Origin: Drechslerella dactyloides
Lineage: Eukaryota; Ascomycota; Orbiliomycetes; Orbiliales; Orbiliaceae
Assembly: GCA_020064725.1 (NCBI GenBank)
Contig: JAGTWJ010000011.1
Span: 1,550,001-1,614,000 of the forward strand
Length of the DNA: 64,000 nucleotides
Direction of reading: 5' to 3'
The notes beneath the pieces are model-generated. The model was not told the DNA's origin, did no database searches, and worked only from the letters and a program-made list of their open reading frames with translations. Position numbers and translations under genes: made by a program. Below, in pieces: positions 49,825 to 62,099 of this stretch (its first letter is position 1; each line of letters starts with the position of its first letter).

Positions 49825-52800
49825 ATGATAACCACCAAGGATGCTGCCTCTCAGGGAAAGAAAGGTGGTGCTGAGCCAGGTGGCGTCCAAAAGGAGCCGG
49901 CCAGAATCGAGGATGTCACCTCTCCAACCACCAACAAGGGCGCCATGAGCCGAAGTATGAGCATGACAATGAGGGCCGAAAAAGAGGATCTTAAAGAAGC
50001 GGCTAAGGATACTTTCAACGTTGTTTTGGACCTCAATTTGGATGGGAATGTCAGATGGGTCAGCTCGTCATGGCAGGATGTCATTGGGTAAGCTCAGGAG
50101 GTGGCTCTGGAATTTTTTTTGCTCGATATCTCGTGCCTGCTAACCTACATTCCTAGGACCTCTTGCGAATCCATCCAAGGCAAGCAAATATCGACCATTC
50201 TGTACGACAACCCCGAGTGCTTCCAGAAGGCTACCGAGGCAATGAAGCAGGATGATTCAAAGAGCTATAAGATTCGCTTCTCTGTTATTGTCGGTTCGTT
50301 GTCAGCGTTCGCACAGGATCCCATAAGGAAAGCTCTCGCTGCTGAGAAGGAGGGTTTTCGGCCCGAAGAGGTGGATGAGTCAAGTAGTATTCTAGACATG
50401 GAAGGTCAAGGAATTCTTGTTTTTGATCGGGGTGATGGACAAGCAAGCCACGTAGGTCCCTTTTCCTGTCGCCCTATTTTCACACGCACACACTGACACG
50501 TAGTAGACGATGTGGGTCTTGAGACCATGGACAGAACCCAAAGAGATCACGATCGATCTGCCCGCACCAATCATCGAATCTCTAGGCGTCGGAGCAGGCA
50601 TGCTCGCTCAATACCTGAACGCTTTGGCCGAAGACGACCCGGCCAACCATCCCCCTCCACTGCCAGTTCTCTGCCGGATATGCGAGAGCCAGATACAGCC
50701 CTGGTGGTTCGAGAAGCATTCGGAACTGTGCATGCTCGAACACAAAGCCGAAAGCGAGGTCCAGCTTGCACAGGATAATTTATCGGTTCAGAGAAATGCT
50801 ATTGTTAAGGTCTTGGATGCAATGGAGAGGGCTAGTTCCTCAAACCGTTCTTCGGAGTCTAGCAATGTCGAGTATCGTGGTTTTTCCATCAAACCGCCCT
50901 CGGCGTCCTCGTCGGGGACTAGTTCTCCTGGTATCGGTCCACTGAACCGACCGAAAGACCCCTCCTCCAGCGTCAAGTCGAAATTCGGGATCAGGCGGCC
51001 ACAAGTCCGGATCGTTGAGCTCCTTCTGGATCTCTGTGACACCGCGTTGGAGATCAGCACTCCGTCGATAAAAGAACCTCTAGGAACCGGTCAGTTGGGC
51101 GAGTTTCGGACACAATCGCCCCCCTCAGAAGCACGGATAAGTCAAGTGATGCAATGGCAATCTCCGTCTACCAACACCCTCGAGCAAGAACATGGCCTCG
51201 CTTTGCTCTGTTCTGATACTGAGAATTGCGCTAAGGCAAAGGTCGAGTCGGTGCTTCGACATCGCAACACTATCGAGTACTCGGAACGGATCCGCTACGA
51301 ATTTGCTACTATTGTTCAAGACATCATCGATGACGCCAGGGCTAAGGCCGGAGGACTCGATGATGACATTGACATGCAGTCTGCCGAGGGCGATGTTTCA
51401 GAAGGCGAAGACATGTCTGAGAGCCAGATGTCCGGCAGCGCTTACCAAGGCGGCCTCTCGAAACGAGTCAGCATCGGGTCTGATCTGCGGAGGGCCCGGC
51501 GTTATTCCTCCCCCAGCTCGAGCCCCCAGGAATGTCTGACACCCCGCTCGCAGATTAGTATGGGACGAGAGGGCGGCCGTCGGAGTCGGTTCAGCCTCCA
51601 TGCTTCTGCGATGTCTTACGAGCTTGAAGGCAACGAGAGCGATGCAAGCGTCAAATCTTCTGTTAAGGGAGATATCACTCGTGTCGACAGCCCTGTCAGC
51701 GAGCATGGGTCTTTATCACGGTCAGGAACTCGCAGCTCTATGGACAGGAAACGCCGCAGTCTGAACCTGCTTCACCAACATGGCGCCAGATCTCCTCATA
51801 GGCAGCCCTCGCCCGGCAGAGCCAGCGTGGGCACTGCTTCACCCTTGAAAGCGGCTAAGCCCAGACTTTCAGCCCTCTTCGATGGCCAGTTTCCGACACC
51901 TATTACCTCTCCACTTCTTTTCACTGGCGACTTTTCGCCCGCACTGGAGCACGGTCACAGGAGACAGTCTTCTGTTGCATCATCAGATGCAGCCACAAAA
52001 CCTCCCCTCTCCCCGCGGTTGACATCTGTCACTCCTGGATCATCAAAGGCCAACACCCAATCCATAAAGGACTTCGAAATCATCAAACCAATTAGCAAAG
52101 GTGCATTTGGCAGTGTGTACTTATCGAAGAAGAAATCCACTGGCGACTACTTCGCCATCAAAGTCCTGAAGAAAGCCGATATGATCGCCAAAAATCAGGT
52201 TACCAACGTCCGCGCCGAGCGGGCTATCATGATGGTGCAGGGCGAAAGTGATTTCGTCGCCAAGCTTTTCTGGACATTTGCAAGCAAGGATTACCTCTAC
52301 CTAGTCATGGAGTATCTCAACGGTGGTGACTGTGCAGCATTGATCAAGGCCCTAGGGGGGTTACCAGAAGAATGGACTAAGAAGTACATGGCAGAGGTTA
52401 TCCTGGGCATTGAACATCTGCACGATCGTGGCATCGTCCATCGTGACTTGAAACCCGACAATCTACTCATTGACCAGAAGGGTCACCTCAAGCTTACTGA
52501 CTTTGGGTTGTCTCGAATGGGTCTTGTGGGTAGACAGAAACGAGCTCTTCAAGGGTCATCTGAATCCACACCGGACCTTTTGAAGCATGGCCCCTTCGTC
52601 AGATCCAGATCCCAGGCTTCCTCCCGCTCAACTTCATTTGACATGAACCCAGGACAGTCGTCGCCATCCAACACACCGGTGATATCTCCGGAGTCTGGCG
52701 CACAAATATCGGGCCCGTCGTCGTACTTCACTTTAAGTCGGGAGCCAACTCTGAGCCGGGAAAACACGCTGAGCCGTGAGAACACTTTGAGTCGAGAAAA

Positions 52801-55800
52801 TACATTCAACACGTTGAGTCGCGAAAGTACGCTCAACATCCTGAGTCGGGAGTCTACTCTTGTCAAGGAAGCTACACTCAGCCGAGAAAACTCTCTACGA
52901 GAGAAAGGCAAATCATTTGCTAGAAGTGACAGCGCTGCTAGCGAAGGACTTGTCTCGATGATGAGCGGCTTCTCGTTGAATGATTCCGCTAGCCTTACGA
53001 TGGCTGCTGCACGACGGTCGTTCTACCCGATTGACGATGACGCTCAAAGCACGAGTAGTGCATCCAGCGATGTTAGCAACGTCCATCCGTCATCACTTCA
53101 GTCAACTTTCACTCCGGCTCCTCCCTCGTCTTCACACTCTATGATGCCACCTCAGCTCGCTCTCTTTGACCCAGAAGACAGTAACCGGAAGTTCGTTGGG
53201 ACGCCTGATTACTTGGCACCGGAAACCATCAACGGAACTGGACAGGATGAGATGAGCGATTGGTGGTCCGTTGGCTGTATCTTGTTCGAATTTCTTTACG
53301 GTTATCCACCATTTGGAGCTGAGACGCATGAAAAGGTGTTTGACAACATCTTGAATCGTCGAATCGACTGGCCGGACGACGAGGACTGCCCAGTCAGCCC
53401 TGAAGCCAAAGATCTCATGAACAAGCTGATGTGCATCGACCAGGAGAAAAGGCTCGGGGCTCATGGCGCCGATGAGATCAAGAACCATCCCTTCTTTGCC
53501 GGAATCAACTGGGAGCATATTCTCAATGACGAAGCATCATTCATCCCAGCTCCTAAAGATATTGAAGACACGGAGTACTTCGATACTCGGGGCGCTACGT
53601 TGCAGGAGTTTTCTGAGGATATGTTGGAGGACCATGCATCTCCGGTGTCAACACCTGGTGGCGACGTCTCGGATCGCCCTCACGATGCTGTGCCTAGAGG
53701 GCGCCGCGATCAAAGCATCGGCAAACGAAATTTGATCCCACTTCATATTCCGCCTCACGTTCGCGAAAGTGGGGGTCGCGGTAGAAGGCTTAGTGAGCCA
53801 CTCGCAGATAATGACTTCGGTTCCTTCCAGTTCAAAAATCTACCTGTTCTCGACAAGGCGAACAAGGAGGTTCTCCAGAAGCTGCGGACTGAGGCCCTCA
53901 AGAGCCAGTCAGCGGGTTCGACGGCGGTATCCTCTCCTTCGCAATCGTCTGAAGGAAGTCCCATTGTGGGGAAAGGCGTTTCGAGGACTCTGTCGGCGAG
54001 CTCACGGGGCGGCAAGAGAGCTGTTTCACCAAGTAACTTACACTCTTCTGCTGTCTCGCCACCCAGTCGCAGCTCCCAGCCGTCTTCACCACTTTTAGTA
54101 TCCTTCACAGCCCAACCTCACCGAAAAACCTCCAACGCCTCAACCACATCCACCGGTAGCTTTGCGCTGAACTCGACTCAATCTGTGGAAATTCCAAAGA
54201 TCTCGACCAAGGTCGAAGGCCCACCCCCAATCCCGGATTCAGCCTCAGTTTCTCCAACCAAATTGCACAACATATCGCCTATCCGGATCCAAGCACCATC
54301 GAAGATCTTTGGCAAGCCAAACCAAGCTCCCCTCTCACCTCGTAAGGAAACCGGTCTCTCCACCCAAATTCGTTCTGGTAGTACTCGGGTTCGGTCACTC
54401 ACAGTAGGATCTCAAGACGGCGAACAACCGGCCTTTATAGATAGTCTGAAGCATTACAAACGACACAGCCAGGTCTTCGACATGTCGCCTTCTTCGTCCG
54501 ACAATGAGGATAACAGGAGCAGCGCGTTGCTAAGAGTCCAACGACGACGTCAAAGTTCGCAGAGGCTTTCGACCATCGGTATCCAGGACGGTCCCATGGC
54601 CCGAACTCTGGACATTCTTGGTACGTTATAGCTCTATATTCTCTGATTTGGAATGACTTTCTGACAAATTTTAGTTTGCGAGGATCATCCCGTTTCGCGT
54701 ATGGTAATGGAGCGTATGCTGGAGAAGCTTCAGTGTCGCGCAATGTGCGTTGAGACTGGGCCTGAGGCGGTTCGCTGCGCCATGAGCGAGGTTAAATGTA
54801 TGGATGCCCCTGAAGATATAAATTTTATACATAGGCTAACAATTTCTTATAGTCGATTTGATACTCACTGAATACAAGCTGCCTCAAATCAACGGGGACG
54901 ATCTTGCTCGCATGATCAAGACGACTAAGAACTCGAACAATCATACCCCGATTGTGGCGGTCACGGGTTACCTCCGTGATCTGAAAGACCCACACCATTT
55001 CGACGACTTGATCGAGAAGCCTGCAACACCCGCGCGGCTGACTGAGGTTATGGAGCGGCTATGTTCCTGGATACCACCACAGACACCGACAAGTCGTAAC
55101 TCGCCCATGGTGTTCCCGTCTGATAAGAACAGGCCGCCTGTGCCGCCATTGCCGGGCAAGGGTTTGGATCTAGAGCGCAGACCGAGCATTGACCGTACCT
55201 ACACCGCGCCTCTTCCAAGAACCGCGAGTCTTCTGGCCCCGAAGACCTCGTCCGAAGCAGTCAAGAATCCCAGTGTTGAAAAATTGCCAATGCCAAAGAA
55301 GGCCCATAGCGACGAAGCGGTCCCAAGGCTTCAGAACCGCAACGATACATTAACACCGCCTCCCTCATCGCTGGGGGAAGAATGGATGATGCAAAAGTCA
55401 TTCGATCAGAGATCCACGACGGAACGTGCCAGGTCTCAGCTCTCAGTCACATCATTGGCTTCTCCGCCTCCGACTCCCCCTCGCCCTCCACACATTCTCG
55501 ATCGGGAGGATCGAGGCGGCAAGGCAACTAAGGCCTTTGAACATGCATCGTCTCCGTTAAAGCCGCTGGATTTTACGCTCACTCCTGAGATCAAAAAGTC
55601 TGCGCCTGCACCTCCGCCAGTCCGGCCTATGGACGTCAAGATGCCAATCCCGACGTCCGTAGCAAAACCTATCGCGCTGGAGAAACCAGAGAGGCCGATT
55701 GAATCTCAAGTTAAGATTGTTTCGCGGGCTCACCCTCCTCCCCCACCTACCGCCTCATCTTCCAAGTTAGCGCCGCCGACAAAGCCTCCACCTCCTCCAC

Positions 55801-56804
55801 CAATTGCCTCATCCTCCAAGGCAGCACCGACGAAACCCCCTCCTCCTGTGCCTGTTGCCTCGTCTTCTAAAGCGGCACCTGTAACGCCAATGGCGAGCAA
55901 GAAGGCAGCAGAGGTCGCCGGTCAGAAACTTGCTCAGGCAGTTAGACAACCGGAGGTCCCGTCGAAGCCTGTTGAGACCAGCACTAAGTCTACATCGTCC
56001 AGCAAGCCCCCGGAGACACCAAAAAAGCCAATTGTCAGTAGTCAACCTACTTCGCCTGTTGAGCTCACATCTAAACTGAAGAAGACGACGAGCAATACGA
56101 GCTCAACAAGTTCGAAAACGTCAACGTCTCCGAAGCAGACGCGGTTTCAATCCCCACCCCGCGTGTCTGCCCCGGCAATGACGCCTCAAATCATGAAAGG
56201 AGATATCCCGCGTGTCTCACCACCCGGGAAGACATCGCCAGAGACTCCAATGCGCAAAGCGTCAGGTATCCAGATGCCGCCGCCTCCATTACCACCGATG
56301 CCATCGACCCCAAAGGCCTCGAAATCTTCAACTATCCCGGAGCCTGTTACGCCTAAAACAGCTCCCAAATCGCCGGAAATTTCTAAAGCCACGCTACGAG
56401 TTCCCGAAACTTCTTCGCAAAAGGCAAAGGCTGAGGATCCAATTCTGAAGTCACCGAAAGCGATTCCCGAAGCGTCAACCTCGAAATTGTCCAAGGCCGC
56501 GGAGCCGGTTACGCCAAAGTCTAGCAAAGCTGTAGGCAAAGCCGAGACGCCGGCAACCATCAAGCCTCCAAAGGTAGAGCACGGGAGGAAGTCCCCATCT
56601 CCGGAGACTGCCAAATCAAGAACACTCCGAAACTTGCTAGTCAGCAAGGCCCCAGACACCGTTGACTCTGCCGACGATGAGATGACGAGTGACAGCAGCT
56701 CCAAGAAATTCCATAGATCGCCAAAGCCTGCGGTTAAGGAGAAAAAGAGCCGCAGCTTCCTCGGAAGCGACTCCAAGAAGCAAAAGTCGGACGAGCTGAA
56801 GTAG
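49825..56804 (+). CDS. rim15: Rim15-type PAS / protein kinase / receiver-domain protein, five exons
   Basis: Exons 49,825-50,087, 50,157-50,451, 50,507-54,620, 54,675-54,797 and 54,853-56,804 join to 2,248 residues in one frame; the first intron has a CTAAC branch point. Domains: PAS (about 60-185); a C242-x2-C245-x11-H257-x3-C261 zinc-knuckle-like motif; an AGC-type Ser/Thr kinase (about 708-1210) with GAFGSVY, HRDLKPDN (831-838), DFG (851-853) and GTPDYLAPE (from 1084); a response-regulator-like domain from 1558; then a long Pro/Ser/Lys-rich tail. About 230 residues separate DFG from GTPDYLAPE, a split kinase as in Rim15/Cek1. In yeast, Rim15 acts downstream of TOR and PKA to drive entry into quiescence. 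In the receiver the acidic pair E1560-D1561 is present, but the acceptor position reads Glu1605 (LTEYKLP). The start could lie further upstream. Confidence 0.95.
52730..52894 (+). repeat. Coding LSRE tandem repeat in the Rim15 kinase insert
   Basis: Codons 928-982 of rim15 encode seven LSRE copies, six of them TLSRE, mostly at six-residue spacing (TLSREN, TLSREP, TLSRES). Codons for the repeated residues differ between copies (for example AGT/AGC, CGG/CGT/CGA), so the peptide repeat is kept while the DNA has diverged. Most units place Arg three residues before a Ser/Thr. Confidence 0.9.
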
Positions 56805-58383
56805 GGCTTCTTATCGACCGCTATTGCCACCTTTTCCCCCCAAAATTCACCCGCATCGAGTACTTCCAACTCCAAAAAGTTGCGTACGAGTTCTAACCCG
56901 GACTCGGACAAAAGCTCAAAAGTCTGGATAGAAAAAACATTTAAAAAGCCTATGCAAAAGCTTACTCCTGAAGGCCCAATCATAGATTCGATTCAAGATT
57001 TCTTTTCGAATCTAGGAAAGGTCCGTCTCATGACATTCTACGTCTGAAGATGTTGTGTCTCCGCCACTTCTTTCTTTCTTGACCAACCTCTTGTCTTTCC
57101 TATTTTCCTGCCTCTTCCCTTACGGGCGATATTCAATGCCCCTATCATTCGATACTGCTGCATGTGTATTATACTCATGATGCAAAATGACTCGGTATGG
57201 TTGTTCAGTTGCACTGATCTCAGCGGTGTTTGCAGTTGGAAAACCAAAAGGATTCTTTAAAAAAACACCAACGTCCCACTTCTCTCCTTTCCTCCTTTGC
57301 TCTGTGCCGATAGCTGTTCGCTCGAGCCTACTTGTTGTCTACCATGGTTTCCCTACCACGCTAATCTGAGCGATGCTTCCTTATCCACTCCATCTCGTTG
57401 CTCGTTACTCGCAAGTTGCAAGAAAGCTGCCACATGTCATTGCATATCAGTGTTAAGCTTCCTTTGAAGCGTTATCTGTACCATCTTGCTGTGTGTTTAT
57501 TGTGCAATTTTTACCGCTACTATATTCCCCTTTGTATATTGTATCAGGAGCATGGCGTTTTGATTGCGGAAACGAGGAGTTTTTGTGTCATCTTTTTTCT
57601 TTAGCTTGCTTGTTTTGATTGACCTTGCAGGGGTCTGGTGCCGTGATGATACCCGATTCTTCTATGAATTTTATGATCATTGCCGTTGCACTGCGCTTCT
57701 GCGGGGTTTGGCTTTGCTCGATGAACGACGACAAAACGATATATATTTTGCCGGTGGATGGGTGGAGAGGAAACATTCGAAGAAAGAGAAGCAGAATTCA
57801 TTAACTCGATTGAGAGATATACTTTATATTATAGTATTACTACCTTCGACTTTCTTTTCCTTTGTCCTTTTCTTCCGCAATTCGGTACCTTTGAGGCATT
57901 GCACATGAGTTAGCTTTTTTTTGGAGCTATTTGGTGGATGCTACATTAGGTTATTTCTGTACATATAGGACAGGCAGCTGATGTGATACTATGCTTGTCT
58001 TTTGATGTTCTGCGGGGTTTGGAGGATTTCAACGGGCGGGGGAGTCAAAGGAGATTTTTTACCCTTAAGCCTTATTGTTATATGTGTAATATGAAAGCCG
58101 AATTGAATACAACAGAGTCTCCGAGAATGGATCTGAGCGTGAAGATGTAGTTCTAGATCGCGGATGCTGTGATATATACCATGTCGGGCTCGCTGGAGTT
58201 GTATACGTGAAGAAGGTCGGGTCCAGCGGCAGAATTGTGTTACGTGTCGTCTGGATCTCGCTTGCGGGCAACGAACATCGGCTGGGCTAACGAACTGGCC
58301 ACAAGCTCTCTCTCTCACAACACCACATCGAGGCGACATCAGCATCTCGACATCACCCCTCACACAAGCTTCGCGGCATCAAG
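56805..58383 (+). other. 3' flank of rim15 and promoter of SPC2
   Basis: No coding region is supported. The first part, to about 57.95 kb, is T-rich on the plus strand like the 3' flank of hapB and probably holds the rim15 3' UTR. The last 100 bp before SPC2 has a CT-run and CACAAC motifs typical of fungal start sites. Confidence 0.55.
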
Positions 58384-59220
58384 ATGGCGGTACCGACGAA
58401 GATATGCACGTATTCGCTTCCGGGTATGTTATACCGCCTTCTGTTCACCTACGTTCCTGAATACAGCTAACAATCGATACGCATACCCGCAGACCTCAAA
58501 AACACGACGGATGACGCCGTTGCAACAGTACGTATACGACCCCTCCCGCCGCCTCGCTATACACCCTTTCAGATATAAAAAATACCCTTCAAACCAGCCA
58601 ATTGCCGGAGCATCTCGCATTCTAACCGCTAGCAGTACCTCGCCACGAAATCCTTCCGCCAATCCCACACGCTCACCGACGTCCGGCTGGGTCTCTCCAC
58701 CGCCGCGTGCGTCGTCGCAGCGACAACCTTCTACCTCGACTACACGCGGGGCTTCGAGCCGACGAAGTCCTTCACCTTCTACGCGTGCATCGTCTACTTT
58801 ACGCTGAACGCGCTGCTCACGGGCTGGCTGTACCTGTTCGAGGGGTCGACTATCTACGTTGGCGCGCACAAGACCGCGGACGTCTCGCTGACGCTAGCGT
58901 CGAGCGTCGTGAGACATGATCCTACGTACCGGCTGAAGATCATCCAGTCGCAAATTGTTGACGGGCGCAAGGTGCTGCGGGAGCGGGAGGTGGAGTGCCC
59001 GTTTGCGAGCTGGTTTGACGAGCGCGGGTTCTTCGTGCGCCGGCCGTTCGAGACGTGGATGGGCAGTGTGGTGCCGTGGATTCTGGAGAATGAAGACGTG
59101 CCGAAGGAGTTGGCGAGTGGGGTTGTGACGGCGAGCGGGAGGGCTGTGGAGGACGTTATGCCGGGTACGGAGATTGGCAGCGGGAAGGCGGGGCGGAGGA
59201 AGGGCGCGAAGAAGACGTGA
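58384..59220 (+). CDS. SPC2: Signal peptidase complex subunit 2 (SPC25 family), three exons
   Basis: Exons 58,384-58,423, 58,493-58,527 and 58,636-59,220 encode 219 residues. Both introns have good signals: GTATGT with a CTAAC branch point, and GTACGT with CTAAC shortly before its CAG. The protein is the non-catalytic subunit of the ER signal peptidase complex, which in the family links the peptidase to the Sec61 translocon. Features: a short cytosolic N-terminus, two membrane helices (about residues 43-59 and 71-93) separated by a short acidic/basic loop (DYTRGFEP), then a cytosolic domain with FEGSTIYVGAHK and the CPFASWFDERG segment typical of the family. The Lys/Arg-rich C-terminus (GRRKGAKKT) also fits an ER membrane protein. 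It converges with EMC3, the two stop codons being 254 bp apart. Confidence 0.92.
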
Positions 59221-59474
59221 TGGGCAGTTCCATATTATATATTAGCGGATCATTCGGTATATGGGCGTGCGGGTAGCTATCGTCGGATGGTGGATACGTA
59301 AAAGCAGCAGCGGTCTTCATCTTGTTGTCATGAACTATACACAGTATGCTGCACGCATTGGTGCCGGTTATTCTGCGCTTTCGGATGCGCGTAGGCGTGC
59401 ACGCATCACAGTCTCGCGCCAAACCTGGCCTTTTTAGTATATTATACGTCCTCCTGCAAATTTCCTTCGGCTAT

Positions 59475-60756
59475 CTACACGGTAGCAAGTATCCTATCCT
59501 CGATTCCATCCAGAACGAATTCATGCTGCACCATCACCTCCAGGTTCTCCGCCTCGGCCAGATACATCTTTGCCGGATCCTGTCCTGGTCCAAACAGCTG
59601 CTGCGTGTTCTGCTGTGGGTTCATCTGCTGCATCTGCGCCATCGTTTGGTCCGCGGCTATTGAAACGCAAGAATCCCAAGATATCAGCATCGTGATAGAT
59701 CACCAAGCAGCATGCAGACCAAATGGCGAGTGGATACGAAATTAGAGAAAGAGAGACTTACAGTTGTCGTTCCCCAAGATGAATGTGAACACGGACCGAA
59801 GCCCGAACAGACAGAGAAAGTACCAGGATAGCGATGACACCCAGCGCACATCCATATCTCGTGTCATCACTCCGCTCTGCAGCATCGACTTGAACCTAAT
59901 CGTCAACGGAAATGGCAGCTTCACTGCATCCACCCGAGAACACCAATTAGCACCAATACTGATATGACCCACCATGCCTGAGAGAAGTAGCAGGAAGAGG
60001 ACATGATCCATCTCTATATCATTATGCCGTTTGATACGTACTGATCACAAATCCGCTGAAGAAGGCGTTGATCCATCCCATGATTACTGTCTGCGGTACA
60101 ATCATCATCATGTTGCCCTTCATCATGTTCATCATCGCGTCCATCCCATTTGGATCGGACATCGGGTTTGCCGGGGGCTTGTTCCCCGCATCGGGGTCTT
60201 TGAGGAAGCTGCCGGCTTGGTATGCTGCGACGAGGTAGTTCTTCCGCGTTGTAAATGATGATAGGGGAAGCTGGTTTGCGTTCCCCCGCAGGTTGATTCC
60301 GTGGAGGTAGTTCTTCCTGTGGGTGGGTGCGTACTCCCGTTCGCCGTCAGTCTACGCCCACTCTCTACACTGATAGCGTCTATGAAGTACGCTGTGGCTG
60401 GCTGGAGATATGTATTTGAAAAGGCGACGTACTGCTCGCGGATCGCCTTTGCGTCCAGTGGCTTCGGAGCCGATTGGAGTAGGAGGGTGGCGTAGTGTCG
60501 AAGCACACCCGTCAATATCTATCTCATTCAATCGTTAGAACAATTGCGATACTCAATCATTCGGACGGTTAGCAGTTGATATCGTACCATCACCACTGTA
60601 ATCGGGAACAGAATCCAGTAGCTATATCATGTGCCACGAATGCCAGCCGTCAGTCCAGTTCGAGCTGCATGTTCGTTCACTCGTTCGATAGCGGGGAAGG
60701 AGGTCGTACAAGAGGGCTGGATCCCGAAGGATCTGCTGCCCGACGACCTGTGCCAT
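59475..60756 (-). CDS. EMC3: ER membrane protein complex subunit 3, six exons
   Basis: Minus-strand exons 60,756-60,710, 60,621-60,588, 60,518-60,433, 60,316-60,042, 59,923-59,762 and 59,656-59,475 join in phase to 261 residues, the same length as I recall for the human protein. EMC3 is the Oxa1/YidC-superfamily core subunit of the EMC, which inserts tail-anchored and multipass proteins into the ER membrane. Seen: MAQVVGQQILRDPALFYW, a first membrane helix (about 16-35) ending GVLRHYATLL, a Met-rich cytosolic loop (MMNMMKGNMMMIVPQ) that in the superfamily contacts substrate, a second helix ending FFSGFVI, then KLPFPLTIRFKSMLQ, WVSSLSWYFL and the third helix. All five introns start GTACG or GTAAG and end TAG or CAG. 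The gene is divergent from COX17. Confidence 0.94.
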
Positions 60757-61284
60757 GGCGGTATGCGGACACTGACGTCGGTGATCGAGGCGCGGGGTGG
60801 AGGCGGAGGTCGTGGGGATATCGGACGACGTTGGTGGTGGGCTGTCGTAGGTTGGGCGAAGTTGACGGCGTGTCCAACACGCAACGCAGTTCGTTCAGTT
60901 ACCTCATCTCGTGTCGAGCCCTGCCAGTGCGATGCAATGATATCTGGGCTACAAGCACGATTACAGCGCTGTCAAAGAGCTATTGAATGCATCGAGTGCA
61001 TAACCGGGCTTGTATTATCAACAAGCCCTTGCATAGGCGATAGCTGCAGTCCTTGGTGGACGCGCCAGTCGGGGTCTACTATTCGCCCTGTGTTGAAATT
61101 GAGGCGTTCGGCTGGGATATCTGCTTAGAAATCGCGACTCGAGACGAGAATTCGAACTTTCGGTCCGAACTTATTCTTCTCTACAAATCCATCAGTCGAC
61201 CAACGGACAGGCGGACGGATATACCACCAAGCCCTATAACAGCATCAATTCTCCAACCGGGCGCTGTTAAGTTCCATCGTCACC
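60757..61284. promoter_or_regulatory. Divergent promoter region between EMC3 and COX17
   Basis: 528 bp lie between the two start codons, with no supported gene. A TGACGTCG sequence (CRE-like) lies about 20 nt upstream of the EMC3 ATG. A CCTATAACA element lies about 55 nt upstream of the COX17 ATG and may act as a weak TATA box. Expression of both genes must start within this interval. Confidence 0.6.
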
Positions 61285-61591
61285 ATGCTCGACTTTCTCT
61301 TCGGCTCCTCCAAGCCTCGTACGTCCATCGCAATTCCTTAGTCCAATCTGCCCGACCACATTCTAGCTACCAGAAATCGCTCGCTAACCGTCATCCCGAC
61401 AAATGAACATAGAACCGGCCGCAGCTCCCGCCGACAAAGACAAGCCAAAGCCCTGCTGCGTGTGTAAGCCCGAAAAGTCGGCCCGCGACGAATGCTTTCT
61501 AAAGTCGACCACCGACACACCGGAGGCCGAGTGCCAGGATGCCATCAAGAGCTATAAAGCGTGCATGGAGGGCTTCGGGTTCAAGATTTAG
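61285..61591 (+). CDS. COX17: Mitochondrial copper chaperone Cox17, two exons
   Basis: Exons 61,285-61,318 and 61,413-61,591 encode 70 residues. The intron (94 nt) has GTACGT, a CTAACC branch point and ACATAG. The protein carries Cu(I) in the mitochondrial intermembrane space and passes it to Sco1 and Cox11 for cytochrome c oxidase assembly. Diagnostic features are KPCCVC (Cys26, 27, 29, the copper site) and the twin CX9C pairs Cys29-Cys39 and Cys52-Cys62 that are oxidised by the Mia40 pathway, ending in the conserved ACMEGFGFK. The first exon adds MLDFLFGSSKP and makes better sense than starting at the later ATG at 61,403, which lies inside the intron. It is divergent from EMC3 and convergent with TAF7. 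Confidence 0.95.
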
Positions 61592-62099
61592 CTCGGTTGG
61601 ATTAGTATCTCTATCCCGCCTGCCTCATATCTCTTCGATTGGAAAGCTGTGAGATGGCGTATCGGAGGCGCAAGCCTCTTGTATATACATGTTCATAGAC
61701 ACTCATACACCCTGTGGCCGGAGAAGGGCGAACGACGGGTAGAGCTTTGAAGGGGGTGCGTGACGCATTATCTGGAGTTTACGGATGAGTTCATACGTTT
61801 TTAGAATTGTTGAAAGTGTACGATATTGGATGCAACGAGGAGAATAATTTTCGCCGCTCTCAATTAACCCATCGGCCTGGACATTCTTAGATGAGTTAAC
61901 AGCCACCGTCGTCAATCTGCCATATAGTTGTGTATACCAGCCATGCCCAATATATACGCTATAGAAAAAACAAACTCCGGACCTTGTCCTCCATTCTATG
62001 TAAATTTAAACAGTTCGTATGAAATATGGGGTATCCTATAAACATATGTGGGAAGAAAGAGATAGAACGTTCTGAAATGACGGGTGGCAACTATCCTAC
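61592..62099. other. Convergent 3' intergenic region, COX17/TAF7
   Basis: 508 bp between two facing stop codons. No gene is seen; it must hold the 3' UTRs and termination signals of both genes. Confidence 0.7.

Noticed and set aside
52549..52911. Minus-strand open frame with many SRL repeats
   Set aside because: It is the antisense shadow of the LSRE repeat of rim15.
56186..56983. 265-codon minus-strand open frame
   Set aside because: It is antisense to the Pro/Ser/Lys-rich tail of rim15, where low-complexity codons keep the opposite frame open.
61403..61412. ATG at 61,403 as the COX17 start
   Set aside because: It lies within the intron, just before the acceptor; the spliced MLDFLFGSSKP start gives a better N-terminus.
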